64,000 nucleotides of DNA from Roseovarius bejariae (GTDB taxonomy: Bacteria; Pseudomonadota; Alphaproteobacteria; Rhodobacterales; Rhodobacteraceae), in assembly GCF_009669325.1 (NCBI RefSeq), contig NZ_SZWE01000001.1, positions 2,824,490 through 2,888,489 of the forward strand, in the 5' to 3' direction. The notes under the pieces were generated by a model, which saw only the letters and a program-made list of their open reading frames with translations, was not told the origin of the DNA and did no database searches. Positions within the stretch are counted from its first letter, which is position 1; each line of letters starts with the position of its first letter. Of the stretch, positions 26,448 to 35,443 are shown piece after piece. A program made the translations under genes and the position numbers.

Positions 26448-28757
26448 ATGACACGACGCGGCATGCTTTCTCTCACAACCGCCCTGAGCCTGGCTTTCTC
26501 GCCTGTGGCCGGACACGCCCAAGATCGCCAATTCTCCTACGCTGCTAACGAAGCGGCCTCTTCCGTAAGCGCAGGGGGCGGAATAAATATCGGCCTTTTC
26601 CTGGGCGGCCTTGTAATCGCCGGAGGTCTTGCCGCAACTATGATTGATTACACTATGTTTGGTTACGATAAAGAAGGCGTTAGTTACGACCCGACTCCCC
26701 TCCCTGGTCCAAGACCCGGCCCAGGGCCTCGATCGATCGACCCCAGACCCCGCGCGTCTTACGAGACCAACGAGTACCACCGTAATTGGGGGCTCGACTC
26801 GATGAATGCAGCGGCACGCTATGCCGATGGCGGGACTGGTCTTGGCAGTCTTATCGCCGTTTTTGACAGTGGCGCAGACGTCAATCATGTTGATCTTGCC
26901 GCGAATATCGACGACAGCCTGTCGCATACCTACTATGAAGCGCCCAACAACGATATCTCCGATGTCTTCGATGACAGCGGGCACGGCACCTACATGGCGC
27001 ATATCATCGCCGGAGCTAAGAACGATGTCGGCAGTCACGGCGTCGCATTCGATGCTGATCTAATGATCCTCCAAGGAATCGCCCACCAAGGGAAGCGACG
27101 GGTCCAGCTACACGGTTCATTGGCCCATGCCACGCGGAGCGCGATCAGTGCCGGCGCGCAGGCTATCAATCACAGCTGGATTTTCTTCGACGAAGAAAAA
27201 CGGACCCGCACGATCGACCGCTACTCCAGCAGATCTCATCTCGAAGGATTTTTTGGTTCTGACGTGATGGATGCGTTTGACACTGCCGTGGAAAACGACC
27301 TGGTGATGGTTTTTGCAACCGGAAACGATGGGCTTGCCCAGCCCTCGAACACTGCCGGCATGGCAGTTCTCTTCCCGGAAATGGGTAATCACGTTCTTGG
27401 GGTCACTGCGATTGATCGGAATGACCAGATCGCAAGTTCTGCCAATAGATGTGGCGACGCGCGTAATTTCTGCCTCGCTGCACCGGGCGTCGGCATCTAC
27501 GCCGCCCACGCCGATGAGCAGCGAAACGGAATCTTCAGCGGCACCAGCGGCACCTCGCCCGCAGCCGCGCACGTTAGCGGCGCCGTCGGCGTGATGGCGA
27601 GTAACTTTCCTGAGCTCACCGGGGCGGAGATCACGACGATCCTGCGTGATACCGCGCGCGATCTTGGTGCCGCCGGCGTGGATTCCGTCTACGGCCACGG
27701 CGCGCTCGATCTGGAGAATGCGGTCATGCCACAGGGGGAAATCACCCTTCAAACTACATCGACGCTGGGGGAGCGCGAAATTGCTGCTTCTGACAGCCAT
27801 GTCTCCGCTCCTGGCGTGATGGCCGCGGCGCTTTCGCAATCCTTCGGGGATACCAGCGTGATGGTCACCGACGGCTACGACCGTGGCTACACCGCGTCGC
27901 TTGGCGCCTTCGTGGGTTCTGGGTTCGACAGTGCGCGCTCCCTTGACCGGATGGATGCCTTTGTCCAAGGACATGACAGTGCATCGCAAATCCGCGGGAA
28001 CGACACGACCCTGGCGTTCTCGATGTCGAGCGGGGCCGCGCTTCCCGATGATCCCTATGCCGGGCTTTTCGAGACCGCCGGATCAGTTTCCATGGCCGCC
28101 GATCTTGGCGCGACTCGGGTCACCGTCGCGTCGGCCTTCGCCGGACGCGACAGTGCCATGGATGGGTATTATGCTTCGCTGGGTGCTGCCCATGATTTCG
28201 GCGGGGTCATGCTGGAAACCCGCTTCGGACTGACCCGGGAGCGCGACAGCTTCCTCGGCACTCAGGTGAGTGGTGCTTTCGGTGGAATCGACAGCCAGAC
28301 CACCTTCGCCTCTCTGGGTGGGCAGATCGACATCGGCGCGGGGGCGGCTTTGAGCGCGACCGCCACGCTGGGTGAGACCTCGTTCGACGGCTCCAACCTG
28401 CTGCGCAAGGGTAGCGGGATTGGAACCCAGTCTATCCGCCTGGGTTATGAAGCCCGCGACATCATCGCGGCTTATGACAGCTTCGCTTTCGCGGCCTCCC
28501 GCGAGATGTCGTTGACTGGTGGCGAGATGACCGTCGCTCTGCCCACGGCACTCGGTGCCGCGGAAGGGAGCACGCGTTCCTCGGATGTCACGGTCGAAAC
28601 CCAGAGCATTGCGATGGAACAGGTATCCGCGCCGCTCGACCTGGAAATGCGGTATACGCGCCAGGTGGGCCTGGGGCGCTTCGCCCTCGGCGCCAACTGG
28701 CGGCCCGATGTCTCCGGGCACGAAGTCGTGAGTGTCGGATATACCGTTCGGTTCTGA
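26448..28757 (+). CDS. S8 subtilisin-like autotransporter serine protease
   Basis: 769 residues from ATG 26448 (GCGAGG upstream). Signal peptide (residues 1-25, ending GHAQ), a hydrophobic Gly-rich stretch at 45-66, a Pro-rich linker with PGPRPGPGPR, then the peptidase S8 domain with Asp140 (AVFDSGADVNH), His179 (DDSGHGTYMAH) and Ser370 (SGTSGTSPAAAHVSG). From about residue 490 to the terminal Phe the sequence looks like an autotransporter beta-barrel (last residues GYTVRF). It should be secreted across the outer membrane and may cleave surface proteins. It lies between two pilin-DUF285 genes, which may be substrates (inference). Confidence 0.9.
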   Translation: MTRRGMLSLTTALSLAFSPVAGHAQDRQFSYAANEAASSVSAGGGINIGLFLGGLVIAGGLAATMIDYTMFGYDKEGVSYDPTPLPGPRPGPGPRSIDPRPRASYETNEYHRNWGLDSMNAAARYADGGTGLGSLIAVFDSGADVNHVDLAANIDDSLSHTYYEAPNNDISDVFDDSGHGTYMAHIIAGAKNDVGSHGVAFDADLMILQGIAHQGKRRVQLHGSLAHATRSAISAGAQAINHSWIFFDEEKRTRTIDRYSSRSHLEGFFGSDVMDAFDTAVENDLVMVFATGNDGLAQPSNTAGMAVLFPEMGNHVLGVTAIDRNDQIASSANRCGDARNFCLAAPGVGIYAAHADEQRNGIFSGTSGTSPAAAHVSGAVGVMASNFPELTGAEITTILRDTARDLGAAGVDSVYGHGALDLENAVMPQGEITLQTTSTLGEREIAASDSHVSAPGVMAAALSQSFGDTSVMVTDGYDRGYTASLGAFVGSGFDSARSLDRMDAFVQGHDSASQIRGNDTTLAFSMSSGAALPDDPYAGLFETAGSVSMAADLGATRVTVASAFAGRDSAMDGYYASLGAAHDFGGVMLETRFGLTRERDSFLGTQVSGAFGGIDSQTTFASLGGQIDIGAGAALSATATLGETSFDGSNLLRKGSGIGTQSIRLGYEARDIIAAYDSFAFAASREMSLTGGEMTVALPTALGAAEGSTRSSDVTVETQSIAMEQVSAPLDLEMRYTRQVGLGRFALGANWRPDVSGHEVVSVGYTVRF

Positions 28758-28780
28758 CAATGCACCTATTCGAAGATCCG

Positions 28781-28812
28781 GACCGGCGCTCTCTCAAGCG
28801 TCGAGTCCGGTC
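28781..28812 (+). terminator. Hairpin after the autotransporter gene
   Basis: GACCGG (28781-28786) pairs with CCGGTC (28807-28812), with an inner CGCT/AGCG stem. A second small hairpin CACCAT/ATGGTG follows at about 28815-28831. There is no strong T tract, so terminator activity is uncertain. Confidence 0.4.
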
Positions 28813-28860
28813 TTCACCACCATAAGAAATGGTGCCGGGGCGCACCCCTACTGCCACAAT

Positions 28861-29192
28861 AAGGAGGTGAACTGGACCTGCAGGATTTCCAGGCTCAAAA
28901 GGCAGCGCCAGCCTTCTACCCGAGCGTTTCCACTTACCACGACATGCTCGACTCAGAAGGCACGGACGCGGCCCGGCTCGCGGCTTATTGGGCAATGCAC
29001 CAACACATTCTGCGCCGCGTCGACGCCGAACGCTCGCTGGGTGAGGCCACCTACCCGCGTCTCCGTCCGGTTGATCCCTACGACCAACGCTGGCGCACGA
29101 CACGAGACGGTGCAGCCTTGGAGACGATTGCTTGTATGCTCTCAACCGCAATCGAGCTTTTCGAATCTGGCTCCAACCAATTTAGAGCTTGA
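28861..29192 (+). pseudogene. N-terminally truncated copy of ORF B
   Basis: From base 28869 the frame reads GELDLQDFQAQKAA and then follows ORF B closely (YHDMLDSEGTDAARLAAYWA; RLRPVDPYDQRWRTTRDG; LETIACMLSTAIELF). About the first 27 residues of ORF B are missing, and an in-frame TAA at 28860-28862 closes the frame. The first ATG (28944) would give only 82 residues. A strong AAGGAGGTG at 28861-28869 could in principle serve a CTG start, but a decayed copy is the simpler reading. Confidence 0.7.
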
Positions 29193-29260
29193 AAATGGGT
29201 CGCTTTTATACCTGGCCCGTGCCCAGTATTTAGGAATTGCCCACGAGTGGACATCTTTAT

Positions 29261-29296
29261 AGTAAAAAAACAGCCGCCGGGTATTCCGGCGGCTGT
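29261..29296 (-). terminator. Rho-independent terminator of pilin-DUF285 gene 2
   Basis: On the minus strand, stem ACAGCCGCCGG/CCGGCGGCTGT around a five-base loop, followed by TTTTTTACT. It lies 65 bases after the stop of the broken pilin-DUF285 gene. Confidence 0.85.
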
Positions 29297-29360
29297 CTCA
29301 GTTTGCTTGCGTTGTGGAAACCAAAAGGGCCGTTTTTGTATTTTTCTTCGCCCAGTCGTG

Positions 29361-30542
29361 TTAGGGGGTTGGGCAGGTGCCCCATTGCGGCAGATTAGCG
29401 GAGCTGATCGAGGTTTCGAACAAGAGTGGCTCGCTTGGGATATTCGAAACGCACCAGCCACTGATATCCTGATCAAAAGCAAGGGGTCCATCACCTTCGG
29501 ATCCGTTATCATAGAACATGGTGTCCATATCCGTCACACTTGACGTATCCCACGCGCCAATGTCCTGGTTGAACGAAAGCGCTTCTCGAAACATGGCTCC
29601 CATATCGGTAACATTCGACGTGTCCCAGGCTCCAATATCCTGGTTGAAGGCGTCGGTGGCTGTAAACATGAAGGACATATTAGTCACACTCGAAGTGTCC
29701 CAGGAGCCGATGTCCTGGTTGAAAGCGTCGGCGCCTATAAACATGAAGGACATATTAGTCACACTCGACGTATCCCATCCGCCGATGTCCTGGTTGAAAG
29801 CGATGGCAGTGCGGAACATTTCGTTCATATCTGTCACACTTGAAGTATTCCAGGAGCTGAGATTCTGATTGAAGGTGTCAGCACTTTCGAACATCCGACC
29901 CATATCCGTCACACTTGATGTATCCCACCCACTGATGTCCTGGTTGAATTCGTCAAGATAAGTGAACATGCCTTGCATATTCGTGACGCTTGAGGTGTCC
30001 CATCCTCCAATATCCTGGTTGAAGAGATCGGCGCTGTAGAACATTCGTCCCATATCCGTCACGTTTGACGTATCCCAGTAGCCGATATACGGGTTTGTGG
30101 AATCTGCAAAGAAAAGATTAGAGAAATCAGTTACTTGCCCGGTGAAGACGTTATATTGGGAATCGGCGAAAGTGTAGGTATTGCTGTCAGGACCGGTGAT
30201 TGCGTAGCTTTCATCGCCACCGGCGCCGCTGGAGGCGGCAGGACGCAGCATTCCGTTATCAACGATTAGCATTCCTTCGCATCCGGTCCATCCGGTGCTA
30301 CCGATCAGACCAACGTTTGCAGGATCGTAGCAGTCGCCACTGGTAACCGGCGTTGAACCAGCGCCAGCATCAACTCCACCACCTGATTCCTTGTTAGCGA
30401 TATTTGCCGCCAAGCCATCGAAGGTGTCGCGTGCCGTGGTTCCGTACTCAAACACAGCGCCAATTTACAGGACGCCAATCAGTCCAAGCAGAATGCTGTA
30501 CTCCGACATGCTTGCGCCCTTGTTGTTCGTCGTAAGCCTCAT
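29361..30542 (-). pseudogene. Pilin-DUF285 fusion, copy 2, with in-frame TAA stop in the pilin helix
   Basis: From ATG 30542 (AAAGGGAAATAC upstream) the frame reads MRLTTNNKGASMSEYSILLG LIGVL then TAA (codon 26, bases 30467-30465), then continues open as [18 protein letters not shown] and the full repeat domain to 29361. The prepilin site G|ASMSEY is a canonical Flp type with Gly at -1. Eight 25-residue [13 protein letters not shown] repeats plus one variant follow, ending GTCPTP. The stop lies exactly within the membrane helix, so the protein should not be made intact unless there is read-through or a sequencing error. The long intact frame after the stop suggests a recent event. Confidence 0.8.
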
Positions 30543-30720
30543 TGTATTTCCCTTTGTTCTATTGCGGCTTCCCAGCAATTAGGAACAGGCGGTACGCGCC
30601 AGAAACAGTTTGTTCTGAAAATCGGCACTCAAAAGGCGAGCTTTATATCCCTTTGGGGTATCCCAGAGTGTTCAAAAGTTATTGCTCTGGATGTCGGGAG
30701 ATCGTGAGCATACTGAACAA
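30543..30720 (-). promoter_or_regulatory. Conserved leader/promoter of pilin-DUF285 gene 2
   Basis: Closely similar to the leader of gene 1, including CTCAAAAGGCGAG at about 85 bases from the ATG and ATACCCCAAAGGGATATAAAG on the minus strand, with TATAAA as a possible -10. The remaining part of the 416-base gap (30721-30958) shows no gene or repeat I can support. Confidence 0.55.
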
Positions 30721-30958
30721 AGAAGGCTTTGCCCTTACTTTGGGTGGCATACGAACTGTTCCATAGATGCTGACTTCAGACACCGTTCCTCGGGAGCGCT
30801 CAGCTTTGCTGCGATCGCTACGTCCATCGGCAGAGAGGTCGGACTCCAGTCAATTGCTGCGTTGGGCACGAATGACTGCAAGGCGCAAAATGCAAATTTG
30901 CGCGTCCTGATCGATGGACACAGATGATGCAGTGTGGCCGCGTGTCGAGCTTAGACTG

Positions 30959-31630
30959 TTACTCCGGTATTGCCCCGGCCAGCACGGGCCGTCCATCTTC
31001 ACGCCATTCAGGAAGACCGCCGTCAAGCCGCTTTGCGTTCAGCCCATGCTTGCGCAAGGCCGCGACTGCCTGATGGGCATAGATGCAATACGGGCCACGG
31101 CAGTAGGCGACGATCTCAGCGTGGGGGTCAAGTGAGGGCAGCATACGTTCCAGATCGGCCAACGTGATGTTGCGCGCGCCGGGGATATGCGCACTGGCGT
31201 ATTCATCCGCGGGGCGCATGTCCAGAACCGTCACGGACCCTTCGGCCAATCGTGTGGCAAGCTCATCTCGGCTGACCGGTTCGGGCGCGTCTTGCCCGTC
31301 AGAGAGCCCCCGCAGGATGCGCTCGACCTGCGCCACGTTCCGCTCGGCGACGATACGCAGCAGGTCCATCAGTGCCAGCGTATGTCCGTCGGTCAGCCGG
31401 TAGATCACCGCCTTTCCGTCGCGCCGGCTGGTGACAAGGGCGGCGCGGCGCAACTGTTGCAGATGCTGCGAGCAATTGGCGATCGTGAGCCCGGTCTTGT
31501 CCGCCAGGGCCTCCACACCGCGTTCCCCTTGCGCGAGTTGTTCGAGGAGCGAAAGCCGCGCAGGTGCCGACAGCGCGCGGGCGACAAGCGCATATTCTTC
31601 GAGCAGGGCCGTCTTCGGGCTGGTTGACAT
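30959..31630 (-). CDS. ArsR-type repressor fused to a rhodanese domain
   Basis: 223 residues. An ArsR-type winged helix at about 10-95 (LSAPARLSLLEQLAQGERGV; ANCSQHLQQLRRAALVTSRR) is joined to a rhodanese domain at about 110-215 with the active loop CRGPYCIYA. Fusions of this kind probably sense sulfane sulfur or thiol status through the rhodanese cysteine (inference). It is transcribed away from the nine-gene cluster that follows, with an inverted repeat in the shared promoter, so it is probably its repressor. A lone Cys near residue 53 lies in the recognition helix region. Confidence 0.9.
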   Translation of the reverse strand: MSTSPKTALLEEYALVARALSAPARLSLLEQLAQGERGVEALADKTGLTIANCSQHLQQLRRAALVTSRRDGKAVIYRLTDGHTLALMDLLRIVAERNVAQVERILRGLSDGQDAPEPVSRDELATRLAEGSVTVLDMRPADEYASAHIPGARNITLADLERMLPSLDPHAEIVAYCRGPYCIYAHQAVAALRKHGLNAKRLDGGLPEWREDGRPVLAGAIPE

Positions 31631-31648
31631 CGGGGCTTCTCAACCTTA

Positions 31649-31674
31649 ATCGTTCAAGTGATGAATTGAATGAT
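31649..31674. promoter_or_regulatory. Inverted repeat operator for the ArsR-rhodanese regulator
   Basis: ATCGTTCAA and TTGAATGAT are inverted repeats matching at 8 of 9 positions around an 8-base spacer. It lies 19 bases upstream of the regulator ATG and 41 bases upstream of the divergent hydroxylase-family gene, the usual place for an ArsR operator. Confidence 0.65.
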
Positions 31675-31714
31675 AGCGATTTCGCCGCTTTCCGCAACCC
31701 CAAGGGTCAAACCG

Positions 31715-32566
31715 ATGTCCGAAACCATCCTGTCCGCCGAACCTGCAATCCGGCTCAGCATCTTTCTTGGCGTGCTGGTGGCGATGGCGCTTTGGGAAGT
31801 GGCGGCGCCACGGCGGCGGCGGGACATCCCGCGCGTCATTCGCTGGACGAACAACCTTGGTCTCGTGGTGCTCGACACCGTGATCCTGCGACTGACCTTT
31901 CCGATTGTCGCGGTGGGTCTGGCCGTGATGGCCGAGGATAGCGGCTGGGGTCTGTTCAACAACATCGATGCGCCCGTATGGGTGGCCATCGTCGCGTCCA
32001 TGTTGCTGCTCGATCTGGCGATCTATCTGCAGCACGTGATGTTCCACGCGATCCCCGCGCTGTGGCGGCTGCACCGGATGCACCACGCCGATCTCGACTT
32101 CGACGCCACCACGGGGCTGCGGTTCCACCCGGTGGAGATCCTCATCTCGATGGGCATCAAGCTGGCAGTGGTCGCCGCCCTCGGCCCGCCCGCCATAGCG
32201 GTGCTGCTGTTCGAGGTGATCCTGAATGCCACCGCGCTTTTCAACCACGCCAACATCGATCTGCCGCGCCCGGTGGACCGGGTGCTGCGCCTCATCGTCG
32301 TGACGCCGGACATGCACCGCGTCCACCATTCCGTCGATCCGCGCGAGACCAACTCGAACTACGGCTTCAACCTGCCGTGGTGGGACCGGCTGCTCGGCAC
32401 GTACATCGCGCAGCCCGCCAAGGGCCATGAGGGGATGGAGATCGGTATCGAGCAGTTCCGCACGCGCCGCGATCTCTGGCTCGACCGGATGCTGATCCAG
32501 CCTTTGCGCGGACCCGCCAGCGGCCACGCACTCGATCCGCGTATCACCGAAAAGGAACCCGAATGA
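31715..32566 (+). CDS. Sterol desaturase / fatty acid hydroxylase family protein
   Basis: 283-residue membrane di-iron oxygenase family member. The histidine clusters are visible: HVMFH, HRMHH, NHAN and HRVHH. Three or four hydrophobic segments precede or separate them. ATG 31715 has AAGGG upstream; the ORF could start at 31670, but that would reach into the regulator operator. It would hydroxylate or desaturate a lipid in the inner membrane; the substrate is unknown. First gene of a cluster divergent from the ArsR-rhodanese regulator, with ATGA overlap to the next gene. Confidence 0.88.
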   Translation: MSETILSAEPAIRLSIFLGVLVAMALWEVAAPRRRRDIPRVIRWTNNLGLVVLDTVILRLTFPIVAVGLAVMAEDSGWGLFNNIDAPVWVAIVASMLLLDLAIYLQHVMFHAIPALWRLHRMHHADLDFDATTGLRFHPVEILISMGIKLAVVAALGPPAIAVLLFEVILNATALFNHANIDLPRPVDRVLRLIVVTPDMHRVHHSVDPRETNSNYGFNLPWWDRLLGTYIAQPAKGHEGMEIGIEQFRTRRDLWLDRMLIQPLRGPASGHALDPRITEKEPE

Positions 32567-33864
32567 CCTACACCCTCGGCATCCGCGAGAACCTGCGCCC
32601 GTTCCTGGAGCAGCTTTTGCAGGTCTTCTTTGTCGGTCTGACCATCGGCCTGCAGCGTACGGTGATCCCCGCTCTGGCCGAAACCGAGTTTGGCGTCGTT
32701 CAGGGCTCGATGACCGCGATCTTTGCCTTCATCGTCTCCTTCGGGATCGTGAAGGGTTCGATGAACTTCGTCTCGGGCCGCCTGTCGGAACGGGTGGGTC
32801 GGCGCCGCGTGCTGATCTGGGGCTGGCTGGTGGCGCTGCCGATCCCGTTCATGATCCTCTGGGCGCCAACCTGGGGTTGGATCGTCGCGGCGAACGTCCT
32901 TCTGGGCGTCAACCAGGGCTTCGCTTGGTCAATGACCGTAACCGCCAAGATGGACATCGTGAAGGGGTCTCAGCGCGGGCTTGCTACAGGGTTCAACGAA
33001 TTCGCGGGCTATGGTGGCGTGGCGCTCGCGGGCCTCGTGACGGGCTATCTTGCCAGTTATTTCGACCCAAGGCTGAGCCTCTTCGTCTTCGGCCTTGTTG
33101 TGATCCTCCTGGCGCTGGTGGCGGGTCTCGTTTCGTTCACCGAAACGCTTCCCTATGCCCGCGCCGAAGCCGCGAGGCACAAATCCGGCGAAACAACCGG
33201 GCCGCGCCCGCGCTATGTCGAAGGACCCGAGAACCCGACATCGGGCCATATCTTTGCGCTGGTCACCTGGCGCAACCCGACCTTCATGGCGCTGGCTCAG
33301 GCGGGCAGCGTGGAAAAATTCGTCGATGCGCTGATGTGGGCGCTGGTGCCGGTATTCATGGTAGCCAAGGGCGCCAGCCTGATCGAGATCGGCTGGGTCA
33401 CCGGGATTTATGGTTTTGTCTGGGGCGGCAGCCAGCTCTGGACCGGTCCGCTGTCGGACCTGTTCGGACGCAAATGGCCCACAGTTGCCGGGTTCTTCCT
33501 GTGCTCGGGTGGCGTGCTGGCGTTCCCGTTTCTGACCACGGTCAGTGGCTGGGCCGTGGCGGCCGCTGTGACCGGCGTCGGCATGGCGCTGCTTTACCCC
33601 ACCCTGATCGCCGCGATGGGGGACATTGCCCACCCGTCCTGGCGCGGTTCGGCGCTTGGCGTCTACCGGTTCTGGCGCGATCTGGGCTATGCCATCGGAG
33701 CGCTGGCCATGGGGCTGATCGCGGATGCGTCGGGGATGCTCGAGGCCGGGTTCTGGCTGACCGGTCTCGCCATGGCCGGTTCCAGTCTGTGGCTGATCAT
33801 CGGGATGGAGGAAACCCACCCGCGTCTCAATCCCGCTACCGATCAGGAACCTGCCCATGCGTGA
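32563..33864 (+). CDS. MFS transporter
   Basis: 433-residue major facilitator with about 12 membrane helices. Motif A is visible as GRLSERVGRRRVL, and a second related one as GPLSDLFGRKWP in the second half. It overlaps the preceding gene as ATGA and the following DUF1499 gene by 8 bases. The substrate is unknown; context suggests export or uptake of a sulfur- or lipid-related compound. Confidence 0.88.
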   Translation: MTYTLGIRENLRPFLEQLLQVFFVGLTIGLQRTVIPALAETEFGVVQGSMTAIFAFIVSFGIVKGSMNFVSGRLSERVGRRRVLIWGWLVALPIPFMILWAPTWGWIVAANVLLGVNQGFAWSMTVTAKMDIVKGSQRGLATGFNEFAGYGGVALAGLVTGYLASYFDPRLSLFVFGLVVILLALVAGLVSFTETLPYARAEAARHKSGETTGPRPRYVEGPENPTSGHIFALVTWRNPTFMALAQAGSVEKFVDALMWALVPVFMVAKGASLIEIGWVTGIYGFVWGGSQLWTGPLSDLFGRKWPTVAGFFLCSGGVLAFPFLTTVSGWAVAAAVTGVGMALLYPTLIAAMGDIAHPSWRGSALGVYRFWRDLGYAIGALAMGLIADASGMLEAGFWLTGLAMAGSSLWLIIGMEETHPRLNPATDQEPAHA

Positions 33865-34576
33865 TATGCTGATCCGCCGTCTCGGCATCTTGTCTGCCCT
33901 CTCGGGCGTCCTGTCGCTTGTGCTGCTGGCCGTCGCGGTCTGGGGGTTCCGGGCAGGCGGCTGGCCTTGGCCACGGGCCTATGACCTTGCCGGTTGGGCC
34001 GTATGGGCGGCCCTCGGTGGCGTCATCATGGCCCTTGCCGGGCTGGTGGTCTGGCTTCGCCTCAGGACAGGTGGCGCTGGCGCGGTCCTGCTGGGGCTGA
34101 TCCTGTCGCTGCCGGTTGCGGGTCTTGGCGCGGCTTTCGACATCGCCGCGCGCACCACGCCGCCGATCAATGACATCTCGACCGATACCGATGATCCGCC
34201 GGTCTTCTGGTTCACCGCCACGCCCAGTGACTACCCCGCGCAGAACGCCGCGCCGCAGCGCGCCGCCTATCCCGATGTGCGGCCGCTGGAGCTGCCGGTC
34301 TCTGCAGACGAGGCCTTCGCCGCGGCGCTCGCCCTCGTGGAAGAGCGCGGCTGGGAGGTGCTGTCGGCCGATCCCGCGGAGAGCCAGATCGAGGCCATTG
34401 CCAAGAGCCGCCTCTTCGGCTTCGAGGACGAGGTGGCGACCCGTGTCACCGAAACGGACACAGGAACCCGTATCGACATGCGCTCTCGCTCGCGCCTCGG
34501 CCAGATCGACCGTGGCGCCAACGCCCGGCGGATCGAAGCCTTCCTGTCTGAACTCGAAACGCGCACTCCGAACTGA
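33857..34576 (+). CDS. DUF1499 family membrane-anchored protein
   Basis: 239 residues. Three hydrophobic segments in residues 1-95 are followed by a soluble DUF1499-like domain with DISTDTDDPPVFW, then YPAQNAAPQRAAYPDVRPLE and DEVATRVTETDTGTRIDMRS. The function of DUF1499 is not established. It is translated in overlap with the MFS gene, so the two are probably produced together. Confidence 0.85.
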   Translation: MRDMLIRRLGILSALSGVLSLVLLAVAVWGFRAGGWPWPRAYDLAGWAVWAALGGVIMALAGLVVWLRLRTGGAGAVLLGLILSLPVAGLGAAFDIAARTTPPINDISTDTDDPPVFWFTATPSDYPAQNAAPQRAAYPDVRPLELPVSADEAFAAALALVEERGWEVLSADPAESQIEAIAKSRLFGFEDEVATRVTETDTGTRIDMRSRSRLGQIDRGANARRIEAFLSELETRTPN

Positions 34577-34585
34577 GGACCGACC

Positions 34586-34939
34586 ATGAAACACCTGATC
34601 CTGCTGAACGACCCGCCCTATGGCACCGAGCGCAGCTTCAACGGGTTGCGCATGGCCCACGCACTGGCAAAGAATGACCCCGACGCGGATATCACGGTCT
34701 TCCTGATGGCCGACGCGGTGCTCTGCGCCAAGGCGGGGCAGAAGACGCCCGAGGGGTTCTACAACCTCGAACGGATGATCCGCCGTGTCCTCACCGCGAA
34801 GGGCCGCGTGCTGATGTGCGGCACCTGCATGGACGCGCGCGGCCTGACCGAAGGCGACATGATGGAAGGGGTGGCGCGCTCCACCATGGACGAACTCGCG
34901 CAGGCCACGCTCGCCGCAGACAAGGTGCTGGTGTTCTGA
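34586..34939 (+). CDS. DsrE-like sulfur-relay family protein
   Basis: 117-residue cytoplasmic protein with the DsrE/DsrF fold pattern (MKHLILLNDPPYGTERSFNG; VLMCGTCMDARGL). The CGTC pair near residue 75 could carry a persulfide. Proteins of this fold pass sulfur between partners in relays such as TusBCD and DsrEFH. Its neighbours are a periplasmic rhodanese and a cysteine desulfurase, which fits a sulfur-transfer role. Confidence 0.85.
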   Translation: MKHLILLNDPPYGTERSFNGLRMAHALAKNDPDADITVFLMADAVLCAKAGQKTPEGFYNLERMIRRVLTAKGRVLMCGTCMDARGLTEGDMMEGVARSTMDELAQATLAADKVLVF

Positions 34940-34982
34940 TGACCGGCCAAGAAAACAGAAACCGGAACGGAGGAACCCCCGG

Positions 34983-35408
34983 ATGACGCTTAAACAAATA
35001 CTCGCGGCCACGACTGTCGCACTCGGGCTGCACGCAGCACCCACCCTGGCGCAGGATGCGGCCATTGAGGCCATGCAGGAATACATGATGTTCACGGAAT
35101 ACGAGGCCGGCATCATTCTGCCCCAGCAACTCGATCAGACTGTCTTCGAGACTGCACTCTTCGTAGACACCCGCGACGCGGGCCAGTTCGAGGAGGGCAC
35201 GATCCCGGGCGCCGTCAACATCGAGTGGCGCGAAGTGCTCGACCGCATCGACGAGATCCCGGAAGATCGTATGACGATCCTGTTCTGCAACACCGGCAGC
35301 CTGTCGGCGCAGGCGGCCTTCGCGCTGCGGGTGGCGGGGCGGTCGAATGTCGTGTTGATGCAGAGCGGATACAACGGCTGGCAGCAGGACGCGGCCTACA
35401 AGCCCTGA
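34983..35408 (+). CDS. Periplasmic rhodanese-like protein
   Basis: 141 residues with a Sec signal (LKQILAATTVALGLHAAPTLA) and a single rhodanese domain (LFVDTRDAGQFEEGTIPGA; active loop FCNTGSLSAQ with Cys near 101). It should act on sulfane sulfur in the periplasm. It follows the DsrE-like gene by 43 bases, with GGAGGAACC before its ATG. Confidence 0.88.
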   Translation: MTLKQILAATTVALGLHAAPTLAQDAAIEAMQEYMMFTEYEAGIILPQQLDQTVFETALFVDTRDAGQFEEGTIPGAVNIEWREVLDRIDEIPEDRMTILFCNTGSLSAQAAFALRVAGRSNVVLMQSGYNGWQQDAAYKP

Positions 35409-35443
35409 CCAGGGCAGAGCGACAGCGGACGGGAGGCGGGGCC

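Noticed and set aside
25935..27038. 367-codon ORF that includes the small basic protein as its end
   Set aside because: The upstream part is antisense to the protease; the small protein has its own ATG and ribosome site at 26144.
28867..29262. ORF starting at the GTG next to a strong ribosome site after the protease
   Set aside because: The reading frame gives no homology; the neighbouring frame matches ORF B, so the region is a truncated copy.
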